Counted from the first letter of the stretch, positions 1 to 9,825 are shown. The stretch: 64,000 bases of DNA from Lactococcus termiticola (GCF_003116835.1 NZ_BFFO01000003.1:156535-220534), one strand, 5' to 3'. The notes: generated from the sequence alone by a model not told the origin. Program-made: numbers and translations.

Positions 1-980
1 ATCATATTCCGGAACTTCACAGCTGGTGCAATGCTCCGCCCACCGGTCTTAATCAGCCGTTTGCTCAAGGCCAAAATATCCGCCTCTTGCTCGACCTGCT
101 CAGCCTTGAGCCAGGCCGTAAACTCAGCTGTCTCAGCCTTCCGCTCTTCTTTTTGTGGGATTGACAGGTTGATGACATATTGAGCCAAAATCAGCTCTGA
201 AAAACGCTGGAGGAGGACTTTTTTTACGCTAGCATGTGTGTTAGCAGGCAACTTCTTGATAAAGTCCCACTGGTGCTGGAGCATGGTATAGTGCATCTGG
301 CGATTCTTGACCATGTTGCCGACGGCCATGCTTTGTGTGCCTGAGTTGACCCGGTAGACATAGACGGGGAAGTCCAGGTAGACCTGGCTCTCAACAAAGG
401 GCAGGGGGTAGGTGATATACTCCACATCGACATAAAACATTTTTTCATCGATGCGGATGTTATGCTCTTTGAGAATCGCTGTCCGGTAGGTCACCGTGTG
501 CATCGGTGGAATCTTGATGTTTTCGACAATCTGAGGGTAGACCTTGATTTGGCCTGTTGGGACGTTGAGGGCCATCATCAGGGTTTCTTCACGGGTCTGC
601 TCATCGTGCTCGAAGTAGGGGTTGTTGATCAGGTCGACGTCGTTATTCCGAAGGAAGTTAACCAGACGTACCAGGTTGTCGGTCTTGACCCAGTCATCGC
701 CGTCAACGACCTTGAAGTATTTCCCGGTCGCTTCTTGAATTCCCCGATTGATGGTCGAGCCGTGGCCACCATTTTCCTTGTCAATCACACGAATACTGTT
801 CGGGTATTTTTCAGCCCAGCGGCTGGCCACAGCGACCGTATCGTCTTTTGAGCCGTCGCTCACAATCAGGAGCTCGACCTCGTCGATGATGGCTTCGTCG
901 ATGAGATATGGGAGACATTCATCGATGTAGGCGGCTGTATTATAGCTTGGGATGGTAATGGTTAAGAGTTTATTGGCCAT
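1..980 (-). CDS. GT2 family glycosyltransferase, C-terminus cut by window edge
   Basis: The open frame runs from ATG at 980 off the left edge, giving 326 visible codons without a stop. The N-terminus has the GT-A nucleotide-sugar fold of family 2: SDGSKDDT at about residues 41-48 and the metal-binding DGDD at 93-96. It probably transfers a sugar during assembly or decoration of the cell-wall polysaccharide. Its start overlaps the end of the DUF2304 gene by 11 bases, so the two are translationally coupled. Donor and acceptor cannot be read from sequence. The right neighbours (DUF2304, polyprenyl-phosphate GT, DUF2142) suggest a lipid-linked side-chain module. Confidence 0.85.
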   Translation of the reverse strand, partial: MANKLLTITIPSYNTAAYIDECLPYLIDEAIIDEVELLIVSDGSKDDTVAVASRWAEKYPNSIRVIDKENGGHGSTINRGIQEATGKYFKVVDGDDWVKTDNLVRLVNFLRNNDVDLINNPYFEHDEQTREETLMMALNVPTGQIKVYPQIVENIKIPPMHTVTYRTAILKEHNIRIDEKMFYVDVEYITYPLPFVESQVYLDFPVYVYRVNSGTQSMAVGNMVKNRQMHYTMLQHQWDFIKKLPANTHASVKKVLLQRFSELILAQYVINLSIPQKEERKAETAEFTAWLKAEQVEQEADILALSKRLIKTGGRSIAPAVKFRNM

Positions 981-1329
981 CTTGGGGATCTGACTCCTTA
1001 ACTTTTTTCTTTAAGATAGATACTTCTTGCACGAGTTTTCTGATTTGCTTATCTGCTGAGATCAGAGAAATCTGGAAACGCAGGCAGATGATAAGCAAGA
1101 GGCCGACCAGGATAAAGAGGGAGAGACTCGTCAGCGTCTTGATGCCCAAAAAATGGGCCACTTGTCCGCCAAGCTCTGGCAAAAAGCTTCCTAGTAAAAT
1201 CACCAGGGCTAAAACCAGCCACTTGAGCATGTGTCGCACCTCTGCCCGGTCTTTTCTGACCAGACTGACGGTATAGACAAAGAAAAGTATGGCGAGGATA
1301 ATGGCTAAAATTCTCAGTTGAATAGGCAT
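970..1329 (-). CDS. DUF2304 family small membrane protein
   Basis: This 119-residue protein has three likely membrane segments (about 5-23, 35-51, 66-85) followed by a charged, coiled-coil-like tail (86-112). This is the layout of DUF2304 proteins, which commonly sit beside family 2 glycosyltransferases in surface polysaccharide clusters. The role is not established; family context suggests a partner of the polyprenyl-phosphate glycosyltransferase directly upstream, perhaps in handling lipid-linked sugar. It lies one base after that gene and overlaps the next glycosyltransferase. Confidence 0.75.
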   Translation of the reverse strand: MPIQLRILAIILAILFFVYTVSLVRKDRAEVRHMLKWLVLALVILLGSFLPELGGQVAHFLGIKTLTSLSLFILVGLLLIICLRFQISLISADKQIRKLVQEVSILKKKVKESDPQDGQ

Positions 1330-1330
1330 C

Positions 1331-2053
1331 TTATTCTCCCCCTTTCAGTACAGATGTAGCTAGGATGGACAGAGAGACCGAAATCATATAGCTGATCCCC
1401 TTCCAGAAGTTGATACTGGACTGGCCGGTCTCACGTTCAAACATTTTCACGCCCACTTCTTTCACGACAAAATTTCGTGAAAAGAGATGCATGTAGCTTT
1501 CTGGCTCTGGATATTGGCTAGGATAGCGGTTGATAAATTGCTCGATGACCTTGCGGTTTCCCGCCCTATAGCCACTGGTCACGTCTTTAATCGTCACTTT
1601 TGAGGTCAGCTTGATCAGCCAGGACAAAATCGTGATGCCGGCCTGCCGGGCCCCTGTCGACTTAAACTCTGAGGTCGAATTTTCAACAAAACGTGAGCCG
1701 ACCACAAAGTCAGCCTCGCCTTTAAGAATAGGCTCGACCAGCTTTGGCAGGCTCTCAATGTCGTGCTGGCCATCGCCATCAAACTGGATGGCGATGTCAT
1801 AATCATGATCGGCCGCATAGATATAGCCGGCCTGGACGGCACCGCCGATACCCAGGTTTTGAATGAGCTCGACGTGGTTGATGTTGTGCTCACGCAGGAC
1901 TGCTTCTTCATTATCTGTTGAGCCATCATTGATGACGACATAATCAAAAGCATAGGGGCTCTCTAGCCGATATGTTTCTACGCTATTGATGGTTTCTAGG
2001 ATTCCTTCAGCTTCGTTATAAGCGGGAATAATCAGTAATATTTTTGACGTCAT
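1331..2053 (-). CDS. polyprenyl-phosphate glycosyltransferase (DPM1-like GT2)
   Basis: 240 residues. NDGSTDN (42-48) and DGDGQH (92-97) are the signature of dolichyl-/undecaprenyl-phosphate sugar transferases, which move a sugar from a nucleotide donor to a lipid phosphate on the cytoplasmic face. The C-terminus is only moderately hydrophobic, so the enzyme is probably membrane-associated, perhaps with DUF2304 as anchor. Together with the DUF2142 proteins this would supply lipid-linked sugar for side-chain addition outside the cell. A 103-base gap separates it from the upstream DUF2142 gene. Confidence 0.8.
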   Translation of the reverse strand: MTSKILLIIPAYNEAEGILETINSVETYRLESPYAFDYVVINDGSTDNEEAVLREHNINHVELIQNLGIGGAVQAGYIYAADHDYDIAIQFDGDGQHDIESLPKLVEPILKGEADFVVGSRFVENSTSEFKSTGARQAGITILSWLIKLTSKVTIKDVTSGYRAGNRKVIEQFINRYPSQYPEPESYMHLFSRNFVVKEVGVKMFERETGQSSINFWKGISYMISVSLSILATSVLKGGE

Positions 2054-2156
2054 GGATTCTTTTCTATGTTGTTTGCTTAGTGACCGTCACAAGCAAGGTC
2101 TATCTACTTATTTTATCATATTTATGACATTTTCGGGAGTTGCCCTTGCAAATCCT

Positions 2157-3596
2157 TTAGACCAGGCCTTTTAGCCATTGAACAAAGTCAAGGAAGAAGC
2201 TGGCTCCAAAGCTTGGGGCATAGTTTACAAGAAGGCTTAGGATCAGGAAGTAAATCAGGTTGAAAGACATCAGCCCGATAAAGGCCTTCTTAACATATTG
2301 CTCTGAAATTTCAAAGCGAACATACTTTTTCAGCTTGATGAAGAAGGGCGTCAGGAGAATCAAGAAGGGCGTATAATAACGGCCTTGATTTCCGAGAGAG
2401 ACGAGATATTCCTTGAAGCCCAGATTATTAATCATCCAGCTGATCATATAGACGGCCGTCATCAGAATGACCCCGATATAAATCAAGAAGCCTGACAGGG
2501 CAATCCGCCGGTCGAGACGGACCTCTTTTTCATTGAGCATCAGGGCAAAGAGGAAGGCAAAGTCAATAATAACAAGCCACTCTGGCAGGCGATAGGTTAG
2601 GCTGGCAAAGTTTCCGATGATTCCTGAGGTCAAGTCTGAGTCCAGACCCTTGTAGAGGTCAGGCCTGAAGAAGGTGTTAAAGAGGGCTTGAAGGCCTCTG
2701 ACCAGACCGCCGTATTGCCTCAGCTCAAAGCTGACAGCAGCAAGGGCAAAGATAAGGATGAGGAGGCCTGAGAGCCATTTATGACGATACCAGAAGGCCC
2801 AAAACTTATCCAAGAAGCTTTTGAACCTTCCTGCGCCAAAGGAGTCGCTCGGGATGGTCAAAAAGTAGAGGAATAAGAGCAAAACAGCCGACTTGGGAAT
2901 CAAGAGGGCAACCAAGAGGCCCAGGCCATAAAAGAGATGCCTGAGCTTCAGCTTTTCTCGCTTGACCCAAAGGTTTGTAAAGGCTGAAAAGACCAGAAAG
3001 ACGACTGCAAAATAGCTCACATCATAAGAAAGCGACGCGGCCTGGGCAATGCTTGCAGGAAGCAGGGCGACTGCCGCCATGACCCACTGGCCAAGCTTGG
3101 CCTTTTTAATGGCAAAATAGATGATGCCAATGTAGACGGCCAGATTAAAGAGGCGACCAAGGACATACATGAGCCCGATGCTCGGATGAATGAAGCTGGC
3201 AAGTAAGATGCCCAGAGCCTGAGGCAACCATTTGATGCTACTAAAAGAAAGATGAAGACTCAAGCGGCCTGCTTCAGGCACTGTCGTCACAAAATAATCC
3301 TTAATGAAGGTCCCGCGACGATAAGGGGTCTGATAGGCTTCAGAAATCGGTGTCGTAAGCCCTGAGCCCTTATGGAGAAAGGGGTCGTAGTCGCTGACCA
3401 AGATGTTGTTTTGATTCAGTGCCTTAAACATCCCGTCCGCATCTCTATGAAAGATGCTATAGGCATTTCTAAAATGAATGGCCTCGTCAGGTGCAGAAAA
3501 GATGGGTTGAATAAAGACCGTCAAAAGGCCAAAGACAATGGCCATCATCAGGAATAGCTTTTCAATGCGAAGCTTTTTTTTACGGGTTTGAGTCAT
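2157..3596 (-). CDS. DUF2142 multi-spanning membrane protein (second copy)
   Basis: 479 residues with about a dozen hydrophobic segments. The first extracytoplasmic loop carries APDE...H (Asp37, Glu38, His41), the acidic/His motif of DUF2142 proteins. These resemble GT-C enzymes that use lipid-linked sugars outside the membrane; the family role is known only by analogy. It follows rgpF by about 30 bases and is a distant paralogue of the DUF2142 protein at 6408-7802, with the matching motif EPDASYHF there. Inference: a side-chain transferase for the rhamnan or an associated polysaccharide. Confidence 0.8.
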   Translation of the reverse strand: MTQTRKKKLRIEKLFLMMAIVFGLLTVFIQPIFSAPDEAIHFRNAYSIFHRDADGMFKALNQNNILVSDYDPFLHKGSGLTTPISEAYQTPYRRGTFIKDYFVTTVPEAGRLSLHLSFSSIKWLPQALGILLASFIHPSIGLMYVLGRLFNLAVYIGIIYFAIKKAKLGQWVMAAVALLPASIAQAASLSYDVSYFAVVFLVFSAFTNLWVKREKLKLRHLFYGLGLLVALLIPKSAVLLLFLYFLTIPSDSFGAGRFKSFLDKFWAFWYRHKWLSGLLILIFALAAVSFELRQYGGLVRGLQALFNTFFRPDLYKGLDSDLTSGIIGNFASLTYRLPEWLVIIDFAFLFALMLNEKEVRLDRRIALSGFLIYIGVILMTAVYMISWMINNLGFKEYLVSLGNQGRYYTPFLILLTPFFIKLKKYVRFEISEQYVKKAFIGLMSFNLIYFLILSLLVNYAPSFGASFFLDFVQWLKGLV

Positions 3597-3627
3597 GATG
3601 TCCTTTCTTGGAAGAAGTTAGAGGCGT

Positions 3628-5388
3628 TTATGCTTTTCCTATAAGCTTCTTAATACGATATTTGATGAAGCGGACCGTCCGCTTGACAAAGAGTTTTGTG
3701 AGGACTCTGAGCGGGACGTCGTTGGCATTTTGTGGGCTGATGCTCCATCGTAAATTAAAGGTCTTTTGGTCGACGAAGGGCGTCATCTCGACCGGGTTCT
3801 TACTGATGGCAAAGTCCATGTCCTTACCCCAGGCCATGTAGACCAGGATTCGCTCGATGGCGTGGAGCATGGTGTTTTGAGGGAGTGGCTCTGGCGGAAT
3901 CTCTGAAGGCTTGATTTCTACGGCAAAGAGGGGCTCGATGACCTCTGTCTTCGCCCAGAAGAACGTCCCGTAGCTCATGGTATAGGTCGAAAAGTCATGG
4001 AAGTTGACCTTACGGATGTCGCCCAGGCCCATCCGCTCCCAGAGGTTATTCAGATAAGGGGCAATCTTCTTATTTTCATTGTCTGGGTCAACAATCTTAT
4101 TCAGCCGGAAGAAGCTTGGCATGTCAGCAATGACAATGCCGAGGTCAGGCCGGGCCTCAAAATTCCGCATGATATTATCTGCAGGCTTGAGAAGCATGTC
4201 CATGAGCTCAGTCCGCCAGGATTCGCCGGCAAAGAAGGCCGCTTCAAGCGAACGCTTAGTATGGAAGTGTCCGACAATGTCGTATTGTCTCAGCTGGTCT
4301 CGCAAGGCCAAGAAAGGCATGACATCCCGGCCAAAGTTTTCCGTCCGGATGACCTCGGCCTTGACAGCCCGCTCTTCCAGCTCTTTTTTGATCATCGCTT
4401 CTTTTTCATCCGTATTGGTCGTCAAGAAGAGGTCATAGGCAAAGCTAAATTCCCCGAAGGCTTCAAGGAAGTCAGCCAAAAGCTCTGGATAAAAGACATG
4501 GAGATGGACGGCGATTTTTTTATTGATGGCTGTCGTGTCCTGGACTTCTGGCAGGTATTTCCGGGTCAGGAGGTAAGGCTCGTCTGGGAAGGTAATCTTG
4601 GCCATGTGCTTGACAATCAGGTCAACAGGATAGTCGCTGTGCTCGTCAACGTAGTCCAGCATATAGCGGGCAACAGAGCGGTTTTCCAATGCCTGAAAGG
4701 CCTTGACCTTGATAAAGGGAACCTTTCTCTGCAAAATCACATCTGGAGCATAATATGAAAAGTCTGGATGCAGGATGTTTGAATCGTCCAGCTCTCTGGT
4801 GTCAAGAATGGTCTGGTAGCTAAAGCCGGCGTCCATAAAGACAGAAGTCGAGCGGATTTCATAGTGGTCAATGACCTCTTGGACATCACTAAAGTCTTCC
4901 ACGCCCTGCCAAAAGTCTTTGAAGACCTGGCTTTGAAGCATTTTTTGACTGAAGACCTTATAGTAAGACTGGATGTGCTCAGCAAAGGAGTGGCCTTTAG
5001 ACTCCTGATAGGCCCGGTGATTGGTAATCCCCCAAAAGTCGACTCCTTCGGCTTCATAGCCTTCATAGATAGGGGCCATGTCATAGAGAGGACCAAAGCA
5101 GGTGTCATTCATCAAAGTGACATTGTCATAAGCTTCGAGTACATCAAAGCCGACAAAGACCATCCCGTCTCGCCAGGCAGCAAAGTCAAAGCCGGTGTTT
5201 TTTCTTTGGATAAAGTCATCGATTAGGCCTTGCTTTTCGAGCCTTTCTTGGTCTGTCGCTTCAAACGGACTGTTTGAAATGAAGACCACCCGCTCAAAGA
5301 GGCCTCGCATCTGCTGGAGCTGATAGACCACATGGTCGCTCAGCTGATTAAATTTATTAAAATGAACGTAGAGCAGTAAGCGTTTCAT
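3628..5388 (-). CDS. rgpF: rhamnan synthesis protein RgpF
   Basis: 586 residues beginning MKRLLLYVHFNKFN, matching the streptococcal/lactococcal RgpF family, which has two glycosyltransferase-like halves and acts in the cytoplasm at the membrane in rhamnan chain synthesis. The start overlaps the upstream glycosyltransferase stop by four bases (ATGA), so the genes are coupled. Its place after rgpA-D and an RgpE-position enzyme supports the name. Length is normal for the family and no damage is visible. Confidence 0.9.
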   Translation of the reverse strand: MKRLLLYVHFNKFNQLSDHVVYQLQQMRGLFERVVFISNSPFEATDQERLEKQGLIDDFIQRKNTGFDFAAWRDGMVFVGFDVLEAYDNVTLMNDTCFGPLYDMAPIYEGYEAEGVDFWGITNHRAYQESKGHSFAEHIQSYYKVFSQKMLQSQVFKDFWQGVEDFSDVQEVIDHYEIRSTSVFMDAGFSYQTILDTRELDDSNILHPDFSYYAPDVILQRKVPFIKVKAFQALENRSVARYMLDYVDEHSDYPVDLIVKHMAKITFPDEPYLLTRKYLPEVQDTTAINKKIAVHLHVFYPELLADFLEAFGEFSFAYDLFLTTNTDEKEAMIKKELEERAVKAEVIRTENFGRDVMPFLALRDQLRQYDIVGHFHTKRSLEAAFFAGESWRTELMDMLLKPADNIMRNFEARPDLGIVIADMPSFFRLNKIVDPDNENKKIAPYLNNLWERMGLGDIRKVNFHDFSTYTMSYGTFFWAKTEVIEPLFAVEIKPSEIPPEPLPQNTMLHAIERILVYMAWGKDMDFAISKNPVEMTPFVDQKTFNLRWSISPQNANDVPLRVLTKLFVKRTVRFIKYRIKKLIGKA

Positions 5389-6398
5389 GATTTTCCTTTT
5401 CTAAATTGTCTCAATTTTTCCATGAGGCGGTAGCTTCTTGAGGCCTTAATCAGGCCTAATTCTTCTTCGAGCTCTGATTTTTGCTCTCTGAGTTGGCTCA
5501 CATCAGCCCTCAAGTCCAGAATCTTTTGACCTTCTTCAGCCAGCTGGCCTTTTAAGACGGCGACTTCTGCTTGAAAGTCACTGATTGCCTGGTTGTGGGT
5601 CGCTTCAATCTCACGGAGCATGAGGCGTTCGGCCTCTGCCTTGTCGTAAGATAGAGCAAGCTCACTGAGATTTTTTTGAAGGCCGCGAATGACATCGCCG
5701 GGAGCTTTGTTGACGTGTTTGCCTAAGACATAGCAATAGCTCTCATAATAACGGCCCCAATTTCCCCGCTCTGTCATCGAACTGTTAAGCAGGCGATAGT
5801 TCAACTTGGTATTCTCTGCAAAGACTGGTCTAGCCCCATTATTCAAAATCAATCGGAGCCAGAAATCATAGTCTTCCAGCGGTTTATTATTGAGCTGGAG
5901 GTCAAACGTCTCATCGCCAATAGCAGATTTTCTGACCAGGGCTGAGGCATCAATCAAATTGCCCTCAAACTCTTTTTCTAGGCTAAAGTCCATGTCCTCA
6001 CGCAGGACATTTTTTTGCCCTTCAAAGTCCCAGAGTTGGCAGTAGGCGATGTCAAAGGGCTGATTGTCCAGGTAGCCAAGGAGTTTTTCGACATGGTCTT
6101 TGGATAGGAAATTATCACTGTCGACATAGAGGAGATAGTCTCCTGTCGCCCGCTCTAGGCCTTGATTTCGCATGTAGGCCAAGCCTTGATTGCTTGCCGA
6201 AGAGAACTGAGTCTGCTCAAAGGGACTGTCTGCCAAGACCTTCTCAATAACGGTCTTTGAGGCATCGGTCGAGCCATCATCAAAGACGATGAGCTCAATC
6301 TCCTGGTAGCTTTGCTCGAAAATCGAGCGGAGGCATTGTTCGATGTAGGCTTCGTGATTGTAGCAAGCGACTACAATCGATATTTTTGGACGAGCCAT
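5385..6398 (-). CDS. GT2 family glycosyltransferase in the RgpE position, with coiled-coil tail
   Basis: 337 residues: GT-A domain with DDGSTD (40-45) and DSDN (93-96), an ED-YDFW acceptor-side motif near 175, then a heptad-rich coiled coil (about 255-320) and a basic end. It occupies the place of rgpE in related clusters, between the rgpCD transporter and rgpF, and probably adds a side-chain or branch sugar. The coiled coil may dock it to a partner or to the membrane. The start comes 10 bases after the DUF2142 gene stop; the end overlaps rgpF by four bases. Confidence 0.8.
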   Translation of the reverse strand: MARPKISIVVACYNHEAYIEQCLRSIFEQSYQEIELIVFDDGSTDASKTVIEKVLADSPFEQTQFSSASNQGLAYMRNQGLERATGDYLLYVDSDNFLSKDHVEKLLGYLDNQPFDIAYCQLWDFEGQKNVLREDMDFSLEKEFEGNLIDASALVRKSAIGDETFDLQLNNKPLEDYDFWLRLILNNGARPVFAENTKLNYRLLNSSMTERGNWGRYYESYCYVLGKHVNKAPGDVIRGLQKNLSELALSYDKAEAERLMLREIEATHNQAISDFQAEVAVLKGQLAEEGQKILDLRADVSQLREQKSELEEELGLIKASRSYRLMEKLRQFRKGKS

Positions 6399-6407
6399 AG
6401 AATTTCC

Positions 6408-7802
6408 TTATCTAAAAATATAATGTGAGATACCTGAGCGGAACTCATCGGCCGGCAGTTGTAGCCAGTAAAACTTGAGCACAATTAGGCCAAGGCAGAC
6501 GATAAGACTGACAACTGACACGGCGTAGGCCAGCAGTTGCAGTTTTGCATGAGCGCCTTCTCCTTCAATCCCTTTGGGCTGAAGACCGAGCCAGCCGCCA
6601 AATCGAGCGAGGACCGGTGCCAGCAAGAGCAGGTAGGGGGTAAAATAACGTCCCTGAGGGCCTGTGATGACATTGCCCACAAAGTGTGAATTGCCCGCAT
6701 ACTGGAACATGATGCCAAAAAAGTTGAGGACAACGAGACCGAGCCCTGTCCAGGCAAACGCCTTGGGCAGGCCCTCTTTTTTTTCTGTCAAAAAGACAAG
6801 GGCCAAGGCCAGATACTGGATTGGAAAGAGCCAGGCTGGTAGGCCGACCGTGTTGGTTCCTGAGATGACTTCTGTTGTCAAGACCGTATAATACGGCTCG
6901 AGCAGGCTAAAGGTCAGCTGCTTGCCCTCCAGCTTGATCTGGCTAAGGCCAATCTTGAAGAAGGCAACAATAAGGCCGATAAAAATCAGAAGGACAGGCC
7001 CATAAATCATCCATTGCTTCAGCCGTCTTGACTTGAGTCGCCTGTAGATATAGGCATAAACTAGCAACATCAAGGGAATAAAGAGCAGTTTGGAGTTAGT
7101 CTTTGAAAAGTAAAGACCGATAAAGATGATGGCGGTCAGAGGGACATAGAGCCACTTGTCAATTTTTGCCTTGCCATAAAAGGCCATTGAAAGATTGACC
7201 AAGAGAGCCGATGCAGCCGCAAAAATGAGATAGTTAAAATTATCATAAGACAGGCTGGTCGCCAGCTGAATCACGGTCGGTGTCAGCGAGACAAAGACGA
7301 AAATCCGCTTGTAGGCCTTGACCTTCTTGATGATAAAATAAAGGCCCAGCAAGAAGACGATCGAATTGAGGAGGCGGGCCGTCACAATCATCACACCCAC
7401 AGAAGGGTAGATGGCGTGGCCTAGCTTAACCCCAATCGCTGGCACCAGGTGCATGAGGGTATATGAAAAACCTGCATTGATGACCCGCTTGTCAATCACC
7501 TGGTCCCGTGGAATCACGGGCAACTTTTGGACAAAAAGGCTTGAAAAATAAGTATGATTGCGTTTGAGTCCTGTCACTGTGTCAAAGGGCGTTGGCTCAG
7601 ACATATAGTCTTCTGTCGGCATACCGACACTTGCACGATCAACGACGGTATGCGAGATATAGGTCGCACTGTCAAAATGATAGCTGGCGTCAGGTTCAAT
7701 AAATAAGGGCTGAAAAAGACTAAAAGCCAGACAGAAAATAGCCCCTATCAAAAGGAAGATATTTTCCGGCTTGCTCCATCTTTTCGTCAGTTGTGTTCTC
7801 AT
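6408..7802 (-). CDS. DUF2142 multi-spanning membrane protein (first copy)
   Basis: About 464 residues, strongly hydrophobic with a dozen or so spans. The motif EPDASYHF in the first outer loop is the DUF2142 acidic/His signature. I chose ATG at 7802 (MRTQL...) over the longer frame from 7817 because it forms a four-base ATGA overlap with the rgpD stop, typical of coupled genes here. It sits inside the core rgp operon, unlike the second copy downstream of rgpF, so the two may serve different decoration steps. Function is inferred from family and position only. Confidence 0.8.
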   Translation of the reverse strand: MRTQLTKRWSKPENIFLLIGAIFCLAFSLFQPLFIEPDASYHFDSATYISHTVVDRASVGMPTEDYMSEPTPFDTVTGLKRNHTYFSSLFVQKLPVIPRDQVIDKRVINAGFSYTLMHLVPAIGVKLGHAIYPSVGVMIVTARLLNSIVFLLGLYFIIKKVKAYKRIFVFVSLTPTVIQLATSLSYDNFNYLIFAAASALLVNLSMAFYGKAKIDKWLYVPLTAIIFIGLYFSKTNSKLLFIPLMLLVYAYIYRRLKSRRLKQWMIYGPVLLIFIGLIVAFFKIGLSQIKLEGKQLTFSLLEPYYTVLTTEVISGTNTVGLPAWLFPIQYLALALVFLTEKKEGLPKAFAWTGLGLVVLNFFGIMFQYAGNSHFVGNVITGPQGRYFTPYLLLLAPVLARFGGWLGLQPKGIEGEGAHAKLQLLAYAVSVVSLIVCLGLIVLKFYWLQLPADEFRSGISHYIFR

Positions 7803-9019
7803 GCCTGCATTTCCCAAATGCCGTTTCTTTGGATGAGCCCGGTTGCTGAATCTTTTGCACTCAGGTCATCTTCGGCAATGTCTTTGCGACTCACGATGAT
7901 TTTCTTTTCGTCGTTGGCATAGGCAATCATCTGGTCTTTATCATTTCGGACAGAAACTTGAAGCTTGAGCTTTAAGTTATTGATGCTGTCCAGCTTACAG
8001 CTATATACCGCTGTTTTTTGGCCTTCGCCAGTCGTCATATGGTCCATTGAGTTATCATTGTAGATCCAGATGTTGCGGTCAACATCGGTCAATGAGAAGG
8101 CAATGTAGGTCTTGATGTCTTTTGTCAGCTTGTAAGACACTTCAAACTTGACCTCATCAAGAGGTGTCAGGCTCTCTTTAGAGAGGAGTTTGACCTCAAG
8201 GTCTTCGATAAAGTCACTGTCTGCGGCAACTTCAGGGCCTTTGGCTTCCTCTTCTTCTTGAGCTTGGACGCCTAGACGCTTCAAATTATCCAAACTATAC
8301 TGATTCGCCACATCATCTACATCGCCTGCGACCTTAATTAGGCCTTTTTCGATAAGAATGGCCTTGTTACAGTATTTCTTGGCTGCGTTCATGTCGTGGG
8401 TGACGAGGATGGTCGTCAGGCCGCTGGCCTTGCGTTCCAGAAAGTAGTCATTACACTTGCGTTGGAAGGCTTCGTCTCCGACGGCAAGGACCTCGTCGAG
8501 GACGAGGACGTCGCCCCGGGCCTTGATGGCCACTGAAAAGGCCAGGCGGACCTGCATGCCTGAAGAGTAGTTCTTGAGCTTTTGATTCATGAACTCTTCA
8601 AGCTCAGCAAATTCGACGATTTCGTCGTACATCTCGTCAATCTCGTCTGTCGAGAAGCCCAGCATGGCCCCGTTGAGATAGACGTTTTCCCGGCCGGTCA
8701 GCTCAGGGTTAAAGCCGACACCGAGCTCGATAAAGCTGACGAGCTTACCGTTGACGGTCACTGTGCCTGATTCTGGGGTGTAAATTTGTGAGATGATTTT
8801 AAGAAGTGTGGATTTCCCAGAGCCATTTCGGCCGACAATCCCAAAGAAATCGCCTTTTTTAACTTCAAAATCAATGTCACGCAGGACGTGTTGTTCCTTG
8901 TAGCCTTTGATGCCTCGCAGGCGGTTGACCAGTGTGGTCCGCAAGCTTGAGCTTGCCTCAGTTGGCAGTCTAAAGAACTTTCCAACATGGTCTATTTTTA
9001 CTGCAATATTGTCACTCAT
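7799..9019 (-). CDS. rgpD: polysaccharide ABC transporter ATP-binding protein RgpD
   Basis: 406 residues. Walker A GRNGSGKST (63-71), signature YSSGMQ (about 151), Walker B VLVLDE (171-176) and the H-loop THD are present. After about residue 255 comes a beta-rich domain like the Wzt C-terminal domain, which in such exporters can bind the finished glycan. It powers export of the lipid-linked rhamnan with RgpC. Its ATG overlaps the rgpC stop by one base (TAATG) and its stop overlaps the DUF2142 start by four. Confidence 0.95.
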   Translation of the reverse strand: MSDNIAVKIDHVGKFFRLPTEASSSLRTTLVNRLRGIKGYKEQHVLRDIDFEVKKGDFFGIVGRNGSGKSTLLKIISQIYTPESGTVTVNGKLVSFIELGVGFNPELTGRENVYLNGAMLGFSTDEIDEMYDEIVEFAELEEFMNQKLKNYSSGMQVRLAFSVAIKARGDVLVLDEVLAVGDEAFQRKCNDYFLERKASGLTTILVTHDMNAAKKYCNKAILIEKGLIKVAGDVDDVANQYSLDNLKRLGVQAQEEEEAKGPEVAADSDFIEDLEVKLLSKESLTPLDEVKFEVSYKLTKDIKTYIAFSLTDVDRNIWIYNDNSMDHMTTGEGQKTAVYSCKLDSINNLKLKLQVSVRNDKDQMIAYANDEKKIIVSRKDIAEDDLSAKDSATGLIQRNGIWEMQA

Positions 9020-9825
9020 TAGATAATCTCCGCAAATTTATTGGCGTTCTTACTGAAGACCCAGAGGCCCAGCCCAAAAATAATAAATGGGATGATATAA
9101 GGGATGATAAAGTAAGGGGCATGAACCATCTGCCAGACTGTTGGATTGGTATTGTTGCTGTAGGCAAAGATATACCGCATGTCTTGGACGATTTGAGCCA
9201 TTGGATTCATCATCAAGATCTTGGCCACGGTCGCATGGGTCGCTGAGACCTGCGTGATCGGATAGATGATAGGGGTCCCGTAAAGACCGGCCTGCATGGC
9301 CACTTCCCAGATAGGGCCGAGGTCACGGAAACGCACAAAGATCGTTGACAGGATAAAGGCAATCCCTGTCGCAAAGAGCACCAGCTCAAACAAGAGGGGA
9401 ATCACCCAAATCACAGTCCAGGACAGGGTCACGCCGTTCAAGATAGAAAAGACAATGACCACGAGCAGACTGATCAAGAGGTTGATCATGGCGTTTGCCG
9501 CTACTGAAAAGACGATGATCTGCTTAGAGAAGCTGATCTTCCGCAGGAGGTCACCCCGTGAGACAATCGACAGCATGCCGACATTGGTCGTTTCAGCAAA
9601 GAAATTCCAAAGGGTCAAGGCGAGCAAGAGGGCAATCGCAAAGTGGGGCACGGCTGATCCAAAACGCAGGAAGCGGACAAAGACCAGATACATGATCACA
9701 AAGAGGAAGAGGGGCTTCAAAATCGACCAGAGATAGCCAATCGCAGAGCCCTGATACCTCAACTTAAAGTCTGTTTTAATCAATTCCCGGAGCAAAATCC
9801 GGTTTCTACGGTTAAAAAAGTTCAT
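9019..9825 (-). CDS. rgpC: polysaccharide ABC transporter permease RgpC
   Basis: 268 residues of the ABC-2 exporter permease type with six predicted spans, beginning MNFFNRRNRILLRELI and ending in a short basic tail. With RgpD it flips the lipid-linked rhamnan across the membrane. It directly precedes rgpD with a one-base overlap. The 260 bases upstream, between it and rgpB, hold a copy of the 140-bp structured repeat, so the operon is interrupted here by a foldable element. Confidence 0.95.
   Translation of the reverse strand: MNFFNRRNRILLRELIKTDFKLRYQGSAIGYLWSILKPLFLFVIMYLVFVRFLRFGSAVPHFAIALLLALTLWNFFAETTNVGMLSIVSRGDLLRKISFSKQIIVFSVAANAMINLLISLLVVIVFSILNGVTLSWTVIWVIPLLFELVLFATGIAFILSTIFVRFRDLGPIWEVAMQAGLYGTPIIYPITQVSATHATVAKILMMNPMAQIVQDMRYIFAYSNNTNPTVWQMVHAPYFIIPYIIPFIIFGLGLWVFSKNANKFAEII

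Noticed and set aside
3997..4758. 253-codon open frame on the plus strand
   Set aside because: It lies wholly opposite rgpF, lacks a ribosome site and has no recognisable protein pattern; it is a shadow of the minus-strand gene.
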